Assembly (NCBI GenBank): GCA_012510495.1
Contig: JAAZHX010000292.1
Span: 1-64,000, forward strand
Origin: Smithella sp.
GTDB taxonomy: Bacteria > Desulfobacterota > Syntrophia > Syntrophales > Smithellaceae
Reading direction: 5' to 3'
DNA: 64,000 nucleotides
Part shown: positions 29,293-39,300 of the stretch, piece by piece
Layout of the letters: each line of letters starts with the position of its first letter
Numbering within the stretch: the stretch's first letter is position 1
Made by a program: the position numbers and the translations under genes
Notes under the pieces: generated by a model
Database searches by the model: none
What the model was told of the DNA's origin: nothing
The model's input: only the letters and a program-made list of their open reading frames with translations

Positions 29293-30426
29293 CTATTCGA
29301 TCGTAATCAAATCCAGCGGGTATTTCGTAAAGACTTCCGCTTTCCCGGGCTTTACGCACACAACATATTCCAGCGCAAATATGCCGCAATTTGTTTTGAG
29401 ATCATAGATATGCGCGCAGGGGACGATCATGACGTTTTCCTCGAGGATGTAGTCGTCGTCGCGATAGAAGGTCGGGGGCAGGTGGCCGGTGCCGATGCCG
29501 TGGCCCAGGGGAACGGAACCGAAATCCGGGTAGCCGCCCTCCGCGAGACGGCTGATATACCATTGCTCTATCTCCCTGGTGCTCGCGCCGGGCACGAACA
29601 TAGCGTTCAGTTCCTCGATAACCGGCCTAAAGAAGTCCATCATCTTCATGTAGTCCTTCGATTGTTTCCCGAACGCCAGCGTCCGGAAGCTGTCTGTCCG
29701 GTATTCGTGCCAAACGGGATGCAGGTCGTAATAGATCCTGTCTCCGTTGACCAGTATCCTGTCGGTCGGCAGGTGATCGCCGTAACCGAGCTTGGAGGTG
29801 AAAAGGCATTGATTCGGCGTGTAGTAATAAGAGGCCCCCAGCCTCCGCATTTCGAGCTCGGCATATCCGATCAGCTCCGCCTCGGTCACCCCGACCCGTG
29901 CGTTTTCGATGATCATGCTGGTGCCTGCGTCGGCGATCGCACAGGCGCGGCGGATCAGCTCCAGCTCCTCCTCATCTTTTTTCATCATGACGTCGTCGAT
30001 CATCCGTTCGCCGTCCACGAGGGTGGCATCCGGCAGATTCTTCAGCAGATGGTCGTACATCAGGTGTTCGATGGACGGCATCTGCACGGCAACGACCTTG
30101 TTGTGGCATTCGCGCTCCTTAAGGATCGTGACGACCGTGTCCAGGAAGCCGACGGGCTCGATCCCGGCATACGCGGGCATCCAGAAGCGAATGTCCCGGA
30201 TGTAGCCCTCCGTGATGAGCCTCCCCATCTCCGCGAGCGACACCAGGAGCGTAGGCTCCTCCTTCGCCCAAAGGAAAAGGCAGTTTCCGAGATTGAAGTC
30301 GTTGTGGAAAGTCCCCGCAACGTAGGAATACTTCTGCTGATGCGTCAGGATCATCACATCAATTCCTTCTTTCTGCATGGCCTGCCTGACTTTTTCTGCG
30401 TTTTTCCTGAAGAAAGAATAGTTCAT
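29293..30426 (-). CDS. M24-family (Xaa-Pro aminopeptidase/creatinase-like) protein
   Basis: A 377-residue pita-bread-fold protein with an N-terminal creatinase-type domain (about 1-140) and a C-terminal M24 domain. Of the five usual metal ligands, Asp234, Asp245, His309 and Glu353 align. The first Glu, normally in an 'EPG' motif, is replaced: the sequence reads VPCAHIYD around Cys337. This suggests altered or lost metallopeptidase activity, as in creatinase and other non-peptidase members, so Xaa-Pro aminopeptidase should be taken as family only. A good ribosome site (GGGAGG) precedes the ATG, and a TTGACA promoter lies about 150 bases upstream. Confidence 0.8.
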   Translation of the reverse strand: MNYSFFRKNAEKVRQAMQKEGIDVMILTHQQKYSYVAGTFHNDFNLGNCLFLWAKEEPTLLVSLAEMGRLITEGYIRDIRFWMPAYAGIEPVGFLDTVVTILKERECHNKVVAVQMPSIEHLMYDHLLKNLPDATLVDGERMIDDVMMKKDEEELELIRRACAIADAGTSMIIENARVGVTEAELIGYAELEMRRLGASYYYTPNQCLFTSKLGYGDHLPTDRILVNGDRIYYDLHPVWHEYRTDSFRTLAFGKQSKDYMKMMDFFRPVIEELNAMFVPGASTREIEQWYISRLAEGGYPDFGSVPLGHGIGTGHLPPTFYRDDDYILEENVMIVPCAHIYDLKTNCGIFALEYVVCVKPGKAEVFTKYPLDLITIE

Positions 30427-30570
30427 TGATCAGCTTCCTCCCTTTAATGAATTTTAGACTTCTTGTTCGATGACCAAAACGGCTTGCACTGCCGGCAAGC
30501 CAGGTTGCGCCTTTCATCAAAACCCTGCCCGTGGGACGCCATGGGCAGGAACCAGCTTTTGCGGGGGAAA

Positions 30571-30599
30571 ACGGTATAGGGAACAAAGTCTTGTGTCAA
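30571..30599 (-). promoter_or_regulatory. Promoter of the M24-family gene, with a structured leader
   Basis: On the minus strand TTGACA (30599-30594) and TACCGT (30576-30571) are 17 bases apart. The transcript would have a leader of about 135 bases containing two hairpins: CCTGCCC with GGGCAGG (about 30552-30527) and GGCTTGC with GCAAGCC (about 30502-30482). I recognise no known riboswitch in it. Confidence 0.5.
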
Positions 30600-30638
30600 G
30601 GTTTTCTCCCATAAACTTTTCTTACATGCGGGCCGGGG

Positions 30639-32024
30639 CTACATCCTTTGCCTGATTCCGGCGTATTGCCGCATGCGGGCGAAGACACGGACGGCCTGCT
30701 CCGGAAAATCGCAGCAGGGAACGCCGCCTGCCTCTAAAAGATGTTCGCAGGCCACCTTGTCCCGGTTGTCTCCCAGAAGCGATGCAAAGACGGGCTTGCG
30801 GCGGTCCGCTTGAACGACATCAACCAGAGACTGATAAACCCCGGGATTCTCTTCGGCGAAGGATATGAACACAATTCCGTCAACACCCCGGTCATCCAGG
30901 AGGGCTTTCACCACTTCCGTGATGGTTTTCTCGTATCCGTGGGTGAGCCAGTCGGGAAAGATGTCGATGGGATTCTTTGTCTTGGAGGATGTCGCGATCA
31001 CCCGGCCGATCCGGGCTTGTGTGGCATCCGCGAGTCTGGCGGTTTGCAATCCCTGTTCCATCGCCGTATCGATGCTCATGATGGCCTGCGCGCCGCTGTA
31101 AGAAACAAAAGCCAGGCTATCGCCCGCGGGTAGCGGCATATTCACAAAACCTTTCAGGGTCCGGATAAACTCGTCAATGGCGTAAAGGCGGATGGCGCCG
31201 GCCTGCCGCACGATTCCGTCAAACACGGAATCCTCCACCGCCATGCTGGCGGTGTGCGAAGCGGACGCTTTCGCGCCGGCCTGTGTGCGGCCGCTTTTGA
31301 TGATCAACACCGGCTTTTTTGCCGTCGCCTCTTTCAGGCTTTTCACAAACAGGTCTCCGTCCTTCACGTCTTCCAGATACAGGCCGATGACGCTCGTGGG
31401 GTCATCGTCGGCCAGGAAGGAAAGGGCGTCCGATTCGTTGACGTCCACCTTGTTTCCCAGGCCGATGCCTTTGGACAGATGAAAGCCGTCAAGCGAACTC
31501 AGGTAGCGCAAGAGCGCGCCCACAAAAATACCGGATTGCGCTGCTAAACCGATGTTGCCGGGCTCAAGCATCCGGGAATTGGTGAAATAAGACGTGGTCA
31601 GTTTGGTTTGCGTATTGACCAGGCCCAGGGTGTTGGGGCCGAAACCCCTCATGCCGGAGGACTTCAAAATAGAACGGACATCCTCCTGATAGCTTGCCCC
31701 CTGCGTTCCCGTTTCCGCAAAACCTTCGGCGGAGATCACCGCCCCTTTGACGCCTTTGGCGGCACAGTCGCGCAGGGCGTCAGGGATAAAGCGGGGGGGA
31801 ATGAGCAAGACCGCCAGATCGATTTCAAACGGCACGTCCCGCACGTTCGGGTACAAGGGAAGACCGAACACCTCTCCCCCCTGCGGGTTTACGCCCGCCA
31901 CACGGCCCGCAAAGCCCACTTCCCTCAACACCTTTAAAAGTTGCGCGCCGGGTTTTCCCTGATCCCGCGACGCTCCGATCACGACAACGCTTTGCGCTTC
32001 CAGTATTTCACGAATCGGCCGCAT
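30639..32024 (-). CDS. ADP-forming acyl-CoA synthetase, alpha (CoA-binding) part
   Basis: A 461-residue protein of the acetyl-CoA synthetase (ADP/NDP-forming) family. An N-terminal Rossmann CoA-binding domain (about 1-130, VVVIGASRDQGKPG) is followed by two succinyl-CoA-ligase-like flavodoxin domains. The phosphorylatable histidine is His257 in SASHTASMA. The ATP-grasp (beta) domain that completes the enzyme is absent from this chain and from the neighbourhood, so a separate beta subunit elsewhere is needed. Such enzymes make ATP from acyl-CoA in anaerobes or activate acids. The remnant at 5482-5789 is a second, dead member of the same family. Substrate unknown. Confidence 0.85.
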   Translation of the reverse strand: MRPIREILEAQSVVVIGASRDQGKPGAQLLKVLREVGFAGRVAGVNPQGGEVFGLPLYPNVRDVPFEIDLAVLLIPPRFIPDALRDCAAKGVKGAVISAEGFAETGTQGASYQEDVRSILKSSGMRGFGPNTLGLVNTQTKLTTSYFTNSRMLEPGNIGLAAQSGIFVGALLRYLSSLDGFHLSKGIGLGNKVDVNESDALSFLADDDPTSVIGLYLEDVKDGDLFVKSLKEATAKKPVLIIKSGRTQAGAKASASHTASMAVEDSVFDGIVRQAGAIRLYAIDEFIRTLKGFVNMPLPAGDSLAFVSYSGAQAIMSIDTAMEQGLQTARLADATQARIGRVIATSSKTKNPIDIFPDWLTHGYEKTITEVVKALLDDRGVDGIVFISFAEENPGVYQSLVDVVQADRRKPVFASLLGDNRDKVACEHLLEAGGVPCCDFPEQAVRVFARMRQYAGIRQRM

Positions 32025-32163
32025 TTGTTTTTCCTTTCCCCCGGGTGAGATCTCTGCCGGTTTTCAAAATAGTTTGATAAAAAGACGGTTTGCGCTTTAC
32101 ACATGCACGGAGGCATTAAATAACACAAATAAAGACTTGTCAATAACGAGGCAAACATGATGA

Positions 32164-32379
32164 ATGCTAAAAAGTATGTCTTTCGGTTATCTGTCTGCCG
32201 AATCCTGGAAGATATTCAGATTCGGCTTCCCTTATTTCATCCAGGAAGTTTATAATCACAAACGTCTTCATCCCTCTCTGGGATACAGACCGCCCGTGGC
32301 ATTGGAAGAACGGTTCATAAACCAAAAACCCTGGCCGACTGCTCTAACCCAATCTGTCTAACCCCAGGGGTGCAGTCCA
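32164..32379 (+). mobile_element. IS3-family remnant: transposase C-terminus plus right terminal repeat
   Basis: From 32164 to 32361 the last 40 or so codons of an IS3-type DDE transposase are readable (FIQEVYNHKRLHPSLGYRPP, then VALEE), ending at a natural stop. The adjoining bases 32355-32379 (TGTCTAACCCC...GCAGTCCA) look like the right-hand inverted repeat, ending in TGCAGTCCA as in many IS3 elements. Everything upstream in the transposase is missing. The element marks the left border of the accessory island, and the island promoter starts 56 bases later. Confidence 0.75.
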
Positions 32380-32434
32380 TCGTTTATAGAGCGTTTAAAC
32401 GAGTGGTTTCGGTAAAACTTAATCTTTATAAGGG

Positions 32435-32463
32435 TTGACACATTAAAAACAGGAAGGTATATT
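32435..32463 (+). promoter_or_regulatory. Strong sigma-70 promoter for the restriction/HEPN/SIR2 operon
   Basis: A consensus TTGACA (32435-32440), a 17-base spacer and TATATT (32458-32463), with an AT-rich stretch upstream. The expected leader is about 60 bases. It is among the best promoters in the window and faces the three accessory genes, which overlap or nearly overlap and have no clear internal promoter. Confidence 0.7.
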
Positions 32464-32531
32464 CGCCACATCAAGCAGTGATGTAAATATGCCTTTGAAA
32501 TAGCGGACATGCAAAACAACGGACGGGTGAA

Positions 32532-35417
32532 ATGAAAGCTCCGCAGGAAATCATTGCTCTTGTTGAACGCTTCGATCAAAATCTTCAAGCCTATCAATCC
32601 GGCAAATATAACGAAACGCAACTCCGGCGGGAATTTATCGATCCCTTTTTCAAGGCGCTGGGCTGGGATGTAGAAAACACATCCGGTTACGCCGAAGCCT
32701 ACAAAGATGTCATTCACGAAGACGCGATAAAAATCGGCTCTGCCAGCAAGGCTCCGGATTACAGCTTCCGCATCGGCGGCACGCGCAAATTTTTTGTTGA
32801 GGCAAAAAAACCTTCGGTCAATATCGCCGAGGATATCGGTCCCGCCTATCAGCTCAGGCGCTATGCCTGGTCGGCAAAACTGCCCCTTTCCATTCTCAGC
32901 GATTTTGAGGAATTCGCCGTTTATGACTGCCGCGTCAAACCGGATAAATCCGATAAAGCATCCACGGCGCGCATCATCTACCTTAAATACAAAGAATACC
33001 TCACCCGCTGGGAAGAAATAGCTTCTGTTTTTTCTAAAGATGCTCTGATGAAAGGCTCTTTCGACAAATACGCGGAAACGACCAAAACAAAAAGAGGCAC
33101 AGCAGGCGTTGACGCGGCTTTTCTGTCTGAAATCGATTCCTGGCGGCAGGCGCTCGCGCAAAATATCGCCCTGCGCAATCTCAGTCTCACCCAGCGGGAA
33201 CTCAACTTTGCCGTAACTAAAACGATTGACCGCATTATTTTTCTGCGCATTTGTGAAGACCGGGGCATCGAACCCTACGGCCGGCTTATGGCGCTGCAAA
33301 ACGGCGCGGACGTTTATCCGCGCCTGACAAAATATTTTTATGACGCCGATGATAAATATAACTCCGGCCTGTTTCATTTCAGACGGGAAAAAGATCGCTT
33401 TGAGCCGCCCGATGATTTGACTTTAACTCTTTCCGTTGATGATAAAATTTTAAAAGATATTTTCAAAAGCCTTTATTATCCCGAAAGCCCGTATGAATTT
33501 AGCGTTTTGCCCGCCGATATTCTCGGGCAGGTTTATGAACAGTTTCTGGGCAAAGTGATTCATCTCACGCCGGGGCATCGCGCCAAAGTGGAAGAAAAAC
33601 CGGAAGTGCGCAAAGCGGGCGGCGTTTATTATACACCGACATATATTGTCGATTATATCGTCAAAAACACTGTGGGCAAACTTCTGGAGGGCAAAACCCC
33701 CAAAGCGGCGAAAAAACTACGCATCCTTGATCCGGCCTGCGGTTCCGGCTCTTTCCTTATCGGCGCGTATCAATATCTTTTGGATTGGCACAGAGACAAA
33801 TACATTGAAGACGGCGCGGAAAAACACGCCAAAGGCAAAGACCCAAAGCTTTACCAGAGAATCCGCAATGAATGGCGGCTGACCACGGCGGAGCGCAAGC
33901 GCATTTTGTTAAACAACATCTACGGCGTGGATATCGACCCGCAGGCGGTGGAAGTAACCAAGCTCTCGCTACTGCTCAAAGTTTTGGAAGGAGAAAGCGA
34001 CGAGACAATCAAATCAGCTTTCAGATTATTCAACGAGCGCGCCCTGCCCGATTTGGGCAACAACATCAAATGCGGCAATTCGCTCATCGGCCCGGATTTT
34101 TACGAAGGCCAACAGACCAGCTTTCTGGACACGGAAGAAATGCAGCGCGTCAATGCCTTTGATTGGGAAAAGGAATTTCCGGAAATATTCAAAGCGGGCG
34201 GCTTCGACACCGTCATCGGCAATCCGCCGTATATTGATTCTGAGTGGCTTACAAAAACAAATCCTGAACTCAGAAGCTATTGTACTAAAAACTACCAAAG
34301 CGCAAAAGGAAATTGGGATATCTTCTGTGTTTTTGTGGAAAAGGGCCTTGAATTATCGAGGCAATATTCAAGCCTGATTACCCCAAATAAGTTACTTTCG
34401 GCAGATTATGCACGTGCTGCAAGAAATTATATGGTTTCGAACCACTCAATTATAGTCATTCGTGATTACTCCAACATTCCTGTTTTTCCAGTTTCTGTTT
34501 ATCCAATTGTATATGTGGCAAAAACAAAAACAACAAATTTGTCATTATCTTATGAATTGATGAAACAAACCGAGGGGATTATTAAGATAGAAAGGTCTCA
34601 ATCAATTGATCGGGTAAAGTTCAATAAGGTTGACGGGAATAGTTGGACTTCTCTTTTCGGCGGCAAGGACAACACCTTTTTGGAAAAATTTGAACATTCA
34701 TGTATTCTTCTTGATGAAATTGCCTCAGTAAATGGAGCAGCAACTGTATCTGAAGCATACGAATACAAAGAATATATTGCCGACGAACCAACAAAGGAAG
34801 ATTATTTCACTTTTGTAAATACGGGAACAATTGACCGCTATGCTGTCTTATGGGGTATTTATCCCACAACTTATATAAAAGCGAAATATAACAGACCTAT
34901 TATTCCAAGAAAATTTTGGCATAAGATGTCAGAACGTCGGCTCCAGCAAGCACGCTCAGAAAAAATTATTGTAGGAGGAATGAACAAACGATTAGAATGC
35001 ATTTATGATAGTGGAAATATTATTGCGGGTAAATCTACTTCAATAATTATTTCTAATAAAGTAAATTTACTTTATTTACTTGGTTTACTTAACAGTAAAT
35101 TATTGAGTTATTTTTATCGCACAACTTTTTCAGGGCTATCTTTGCAAGGCGGATTTTTAAGAATTGGGCCACCGCAATTAAAAATACTACCAATTAAAAC
35201 TGTTGAAAATACCGATCCTAATTTTCAAAAGATGATTAACCTTGTAAAACAAATGCTCAATTTAAACAAACAACTACAAGAATCCAAAACCGACCATGAA
35301 AAAACGTTAATCCAGCACCAAATCGACGCCATCGACAACCAAATCGACAAACTGGTTTACGAACTCTACGATTTAACTCCCGAAGAAGTAGAAATTGTAG
35401 AAGGAATATTTTTATGA
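32532..35417 (+). CDS. Type IIG restriction enzyme/N6-adenine methyltransferase (Eco57I-like)
   Basis: A 961-residue fused endonuclease-methyltransferase-specificity protein. The N-terminal nuclease domain has a PD-(D/E)xK pattern: Asp76, then Glu90-x-Lys92 in FFVEAKKPS. A helical linker leads to the gamma-class adenine methyltransferase: SAM motif I DPACGSGSFLIGAYQ near residue 400, NIYGVDIDPQAVEVTKL, and catalytic motif IV NPPY near 564. The C-terminal part (about 570-915) is the target-recognition region with a LNSKLLSYFY segment. The tail (about 918-961) is a charged helix. GC content drops sharply at about 34,230 and recovers at about 35,285, so the recognition region alone looks foreign. 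The recognition site cannot be read. Confidence 0.9.
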   Translation: MKAPQEIIALVERFDQNLQAYQSGKYNETQLRREFIDPFFKALGWDVENTSGYAEAYKDVIHEDAIKIGSASKAPDYSFRIGGTRKFFVEAKKPSVNIAEDIGPAYQLRRYAWSAKLPLSILSDFEEFAVYDCRVKPDKSDKASTARIIYLKYKEYLTRWEEIASVFSKDALMKGSFDKYAETTKTKRGTAGVDAAFLSEIDSWRQALAQNIALRNLSLTQRELNFAVTKTIDRIIFLRICEDRGIEPYGRLMALQNGADVYPRLTKYFYDADDKYNSGLFHFRREKDRFEPPDDLTLTLSVDDKILKDIFKSLYYPESPYEFSVLPADILGQVYEQFLGKVIHLTPGHRAKVEEKPEVRKAGGVYYTPTYIVDYIVKNTVGKLLEGKTPKAAKKLRILDPACGSGSFLIGAYQYLLDWHRDKYIEDGAEKHAKGKDPKLYQRIRNEWRLTTAERKRILLNNIYGVDIDPQAVEVTKLSLLLKVLEGESDETIKSAFRLFNERALPDLGNNIKCGNSLIGPDFYEGQQTSFLDTEEMQRVNAFDWEKEFPEIFKAGGFDTVIGNPPYIDSEWLTKTNPELRSYCTKNYQSAKGNWDIFCVFVEKGLELSRQYSSLITPNKLLSADYARAARNYMVSNHSIIVIRDYSNIPVFPVSVYPIVYVAKTKTTNLSLSYELMKQTEGIIKIERSQSIDRVKFNKVDGNSWTSLFGGKDNTFLEKFEHSCILLDEIASVNGAATVSEAYEYKEYIADEPTKEDYFTFVNTGTIDRYAVLWGIYPTTYIKAKYNRPIIPRKFWHKMSERRLQQARSEKIIVGGMNKRLECIYDSGNIIAGKSTSIIISNKVNLLYLLGLLNSKLLSYFYRTTFSGLSLQGGFLRIGPPQLKILPIKTVENTDPNFQKMINLVKQMLNLNKQLQESKTDHEKTLIQHQIDAIDNQIDKLVYELYDLTPEEVEIVEGIFL
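35284..35404 (+). repeat. Tail repeat, copy 1 (inside the type IIG gene)
   Basis: The last 120 bases of the type IIG gene, encoding the helix from KTDHEKTLIQHQIDAIDNQ to LTPEEVEIVEG. Its 3' part recurs at 36260-36330 and its 5' part at 40152-40210. It is more GC-rich than the recognition region in front of it. It serves here as the reference copy for the two fragments. Confidence 0.85.
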
Positions 35418-36235
35418 AAGAAAATGACAAGTGCGATGAATCTTTGAGTGAATTTTTCAGACATTTGCAATTAGCAAGGGAACAACTAAATAATAATCAT
35501 CAAGCTATACGAAAAGCTCGCGCATTTATAATTGAACAATTGAAGAAGCTCAGTTTTTCGATAGAAAAATCAATAAGACCATTAATCCTAGGATTACAAA
35601 GAATTTTCAAAGAGCTTCCCCCGCGAACAAAAGAAGCTCTCATTTTGCTCGGTAAACATGGTTGGTACTTTGACTTACAAATGCCGCTTCCGAGCCTATG
35701 GGATTTAAAGGATTTGTTAGCAAATGGCAATATAGAAGAAGTTGAGAATATTTTAATAAAACATTTTGAAGATCAAATAGATATTATAGAAAAATCTATA
35801 ATTGACAAGTTTCCTGAACGTAAAAAAATAATTACCGCTGCTTTCAATGCACACAGACGTCAAGAATATGAATTATCCATTCCTGTGCTCTTTGCGCAAA
35901 CAGATGGAATCTGCAAAGAAGTGGTAGATCAATACCTATTTATGAAAATTAGAGGCAGAAGGATACCGCAAACAGCATTTTATGTCGAGCAAATTGCTGC
36001 TAATAAAATTATGATGGCATTCCTCAGCCCCCTTGCACAGACTCTTCCTGTTAATGCAGCGGAAAACGAGCGAGATGAAGGATTTGACGAATTGAATCGG
36101 CATATGGTGCTGCATGGGCAGTCGCTGGATTATGGTAATAAAAAAAATAGTTTAAAAGCAATTTCACTGATAAATTATGTTAGTCATGTGCTTGATAAAA
36201 AACACTCATTGAATAAAGGTGAAGTTTCTTTTTAA
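35414..36235 (+). CDS. HEPN-like accessory protein of the restriction locus
   Basis: A 273-residue soluble, mostly helical protein, starting with an ATGA overlap on the type IIG stop. Residues 1-70 look coiled-coil-like. The middle carries GKHGWYFDLQMPLPSLWDLK (81-100) and the segment ELSIPVLFAQTDGICKE (153-169). The C-terminal helical part contains NRHMVLHG with Arg229-x4-His234, the RX4-6H signature of HEPN RNases, then NSLKAISLINYV. I know related proteins only as uncharacterised, and the HEPN assignment rests on this motif and the helical context. The low GC content matches the SIR2 gene. Translational coupling suggests it works with, or is guarded by, the modification enzyme. Confidence 0.65.
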   Translation: MKENDKCDESLSEFFRHLQLAREQLNNNHQAIRKARAFIIEQLKKLSFSIEKSIRPLILGLQRIFKELPPRTKEALILLGKHGWYFDLQMPLPSLWDLKDLLANGNIEEVENILIKHFEDQIDIIEKSIIDKFPERKKIITAAFNAHRRQEYELSIPVLFAQTDGICKEVVDQYLFMKIRGRRIPQTAFYVEQIAANKIMMAFLSPLAQTLPVNAAENERDEGFDELNRHMVLHGQSLDYGNKKNSLKAISLINYVSHVLDKKHSLNKGEVSF

Positions 36236-36343
36236 TTGCAAAAAGTCGCGGCAAGCGTTGACAACCAAATCGACAAACTGGTTTATGAGCTATACGACTT
36301 AACTCCCGAAGAAATCGCCATCGTGGAGGGTGGCAGTACATGA
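36236..36343 (+). pseudogene. Tail repeat, copy 2: 3' end of another type IIG methyltransferase
   Basis: Immediately after the HEPN-like stop, an open frame of 35 codons without a start reads LQKVAASVDNQIDKLVYELY and continues through LTPEEIAIVEGG to a TGA at 36341. From 36260 to 36330 it aligns with the true gene end at 35334-35404, with differences mostly at third codon positions. So it is a diverged homologue's tail and not a fresh duplication. Its stop overlaps the SIR2 start as ATGA, exactly as the real tail overlaps the HEPN-like start. Confidence 0.8.
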
Positions 36344-39300
36344 GCAAAGACAATGAAACATTGATTCCTCAGAATATCCGCTCTTATTTTCATGAAATAG
36401 CAGAAAGACTTTGGTCAGGTCATGCAACAATAATGGTTGGTGCTGGTTTTAGTAGAAATGCGAAAAAGAGTGACCCAGCAAAAAAGGATTTCCCAACTTG
36501 GAACCAACTTGGAGATATCTTCTATAACAAAATATATGGGCACTGTCCAAGTGAGAAACATAATTATCTTAATGTCTTGAATTTGGCTGATGAATTACAA
36601 GCCGCGTTAGGGCGACCAACTTTGGATCACATTCTTCGCAAGGAAATTCCTGATGAAGACCATGAACCTTCACATTTACATATCAAATTAATGGAATTGC
36701 CATGGGTTGATATCTTCACAACTAATTATGATACTCTTCTCGAACGCGCATGTATTAATGTAACTTCCCAAAAATTCGATATCGTTATTAATAAACAAGA
36801 CTTGGTTTATTCTGAAAAACCAAGGATTATAAAACTCCACGGAAGCTTTCCATCAGAACGTCCATTTATCATTACTGAAGAAGATTATCGAAAATATCCA
36901 AAAAAATTCGCGCCTTTTGTAAATACTGTTCAGCAATCACTTTTGGAAAATACGCTTTGTTTAGTTGGTTTTTCTGGAGACGATCCAAATTTTCTTCAAT
37001 GGATAGGTTGGATTCATGACAATCTGGGAAAAGATAATTCACCCAAGATTTATTTAATTGGTTTATTAAACTTGTCTGACGCACAAAAGAAGTTGCTTGA
37101 ACAAAGAAATGTTGTGTCTCTCAATCTTTCCTCTTTGCCAGGAATAGACGGTAATCATGAAAAAGCAATGAATACATTTTTGGATTTTCTTGCTTCCCAA
37201 AAAAAATCAGAGAAGAACATCGAGTGGCCAGGAACACAGAAATCATTGAGTCCCAAAGGTAATGAAGATAGCGTAAATCAACTTTTAGCAATACTAAAAG
37301 AATGGAAAACTATTAGGAATGATTATCCTAACTGGATAATTGTTCCAGAAGATCGCCGTAGTGCATTATGGACACATACATTATTCTGGATTCCTACTTT
37401 TAAAAGTATTTCCAGCCTTAGTATGCCAGATGATATAGAATTTTTATTTGAAATGAATTGGAGATTGGAAAAGTGTTTAAGTCCAATATTCAATAATATG
37501 ATCGATGATTATGAAAAGATACTTAACCGATACAATCCATTTCCTGAAATAATAATCATAGAAGGAGCAATTAATCCAAAAAGCTTAGACTATACGTCTT
37601 TGCCGTGGGAACGAATTAAAAATAAATGGCTTGAGCTTCATATTTCTATTATGCGTTTTTATCGAGAAGAAGGGTTCCTTGATAAATGGGACACTATCAA
37701 TGAAAAAATACAAAATATTTATCAATTTTTATCACCAGAATTGATTGCTAAGCTCCATTACGAACGCTGTTTGCACTTTTTGTTTTACTTGAAAATTTCT
37801 GAGGTAAGGTCACAAATCAAGGAATGGCCCGTAAACACTTCCCTTCCTTTATGGGAAGCGAAACGCGCTGGTATATTGGCCGAACTTGGCAATATTGAAG
37901 AAGCTGAAAAAATACTTGAAAATTCTTTGAGCTTTATCCGATCCCAATTAAATCTTGTCCCAATTTCACGTGATTATTCATGGGTATCCCAAGAAGCCTA
38001 TGTTATGTCATTGTTTCAATATATTAAAGATGCACGTTCGTTCAGAGGCGAACAGTTTGAGGAACGACAAAAGATAAGACGAATTTTTAATGAACGATGG
38101 AATGATCTTAAACAATATAAATGCGATCCATGGACCGAATTAAAACTTTTTGAAATTTATTTGGAACACGAAGCGGTTCCTGTTTCCAATATATCTCAAA
38201 AAAAAGAATTTGATATCGGACGCGTTACGGCGACACGACATTTCTCACGTGAAAATAAGGAGGCTGCTACTGCATATTCTTTTCTTCGATATTGTGAAGA
38301 AGCAGGCATGCCTTTTAAGATACCTGGTATCACGTATGGCAAAGGAGCGGCAAAAGGTGCAATTAAACGCATTGCAAATTATTCGCCATATTGGGCTTTC
38401 GCTTCATTAGTTAGAATTGGTGATTCTAAAGTTGTTGATGAGATATTTAATCGCAAATCTATGGTGACGATGGACATATCCCAGGTGGATCGCTTGATTG
38501 ACCATTATATTGCGGCTATTGAGAGCATCTTTCCAGAAATCGAAATTGGCGATCGTTTTCACCAAGATAATTTTGCTATTGCTTTGGCTTCGGTAATCCC
38601 GGAAATTCTTTCCCGTCTTTGTGTTAAATGCTCAGGGAAAGCTAGGTTAAAATTATTAGCTTTTTTGAAGATTCTATATTCTTCAGATCAGAAAATCAAA
38701 TTTACAAATGTTGCGCAATTTACAGAAAGACTAATTGGTTCGTTTTCAGAAGAAAAGCAATATAAACTCATTCCAAATCTGTTAAAGTTCCCTATATTAA
38801 GCAATCTCCATTTCTTGATAAAGAGAGAATTCCCAGAACCATTTCATTTCCTTTCAGTTGATAGCGAATTAATCACCGGCTATGATAAAATCAAAATTGA
38901 TCAGGATATTATCAGAGACCTGCTTCAGAAATTATATTCTACGATTAAGGAGGAAAGGAATAGAGCATTTCTCCGGCTGGAAAAGCTGTATAGATTTAAT
39001 CTACTTGATAATGAACAGGTTAAGAGTTTAGGTGTTGCCTTATGGAGTCAGATAAATGATAAATCAGGGTTTCCTAAAAATACTGATTTCTACAATTTTG
39101 CTTTCACTAAATTGCCCCACCCTGAAACAGTTGATCCAGTATATTTATTCAAAGAATTTGCTTTAAATGAACCTTTTCCAGTCCAAGGTTCAAATATAGG
39201 CCAAGGTATATCAATGACCGGAGGTAATATTCCAATATTTTATGAAATCCTTGGTGCTGCAGTAACAGGTATTGACTGGTCAAATGATGAAACTGTACAA

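Noticed and set aside
30444..30542. A 32-codon frame with a CxxC motif (MASHGQGFDERRNLACRQCK...) in the M24 leader
   Set aside because: There is no ribosome site, it lies across the two leader hairpins and it resembles nothing known.
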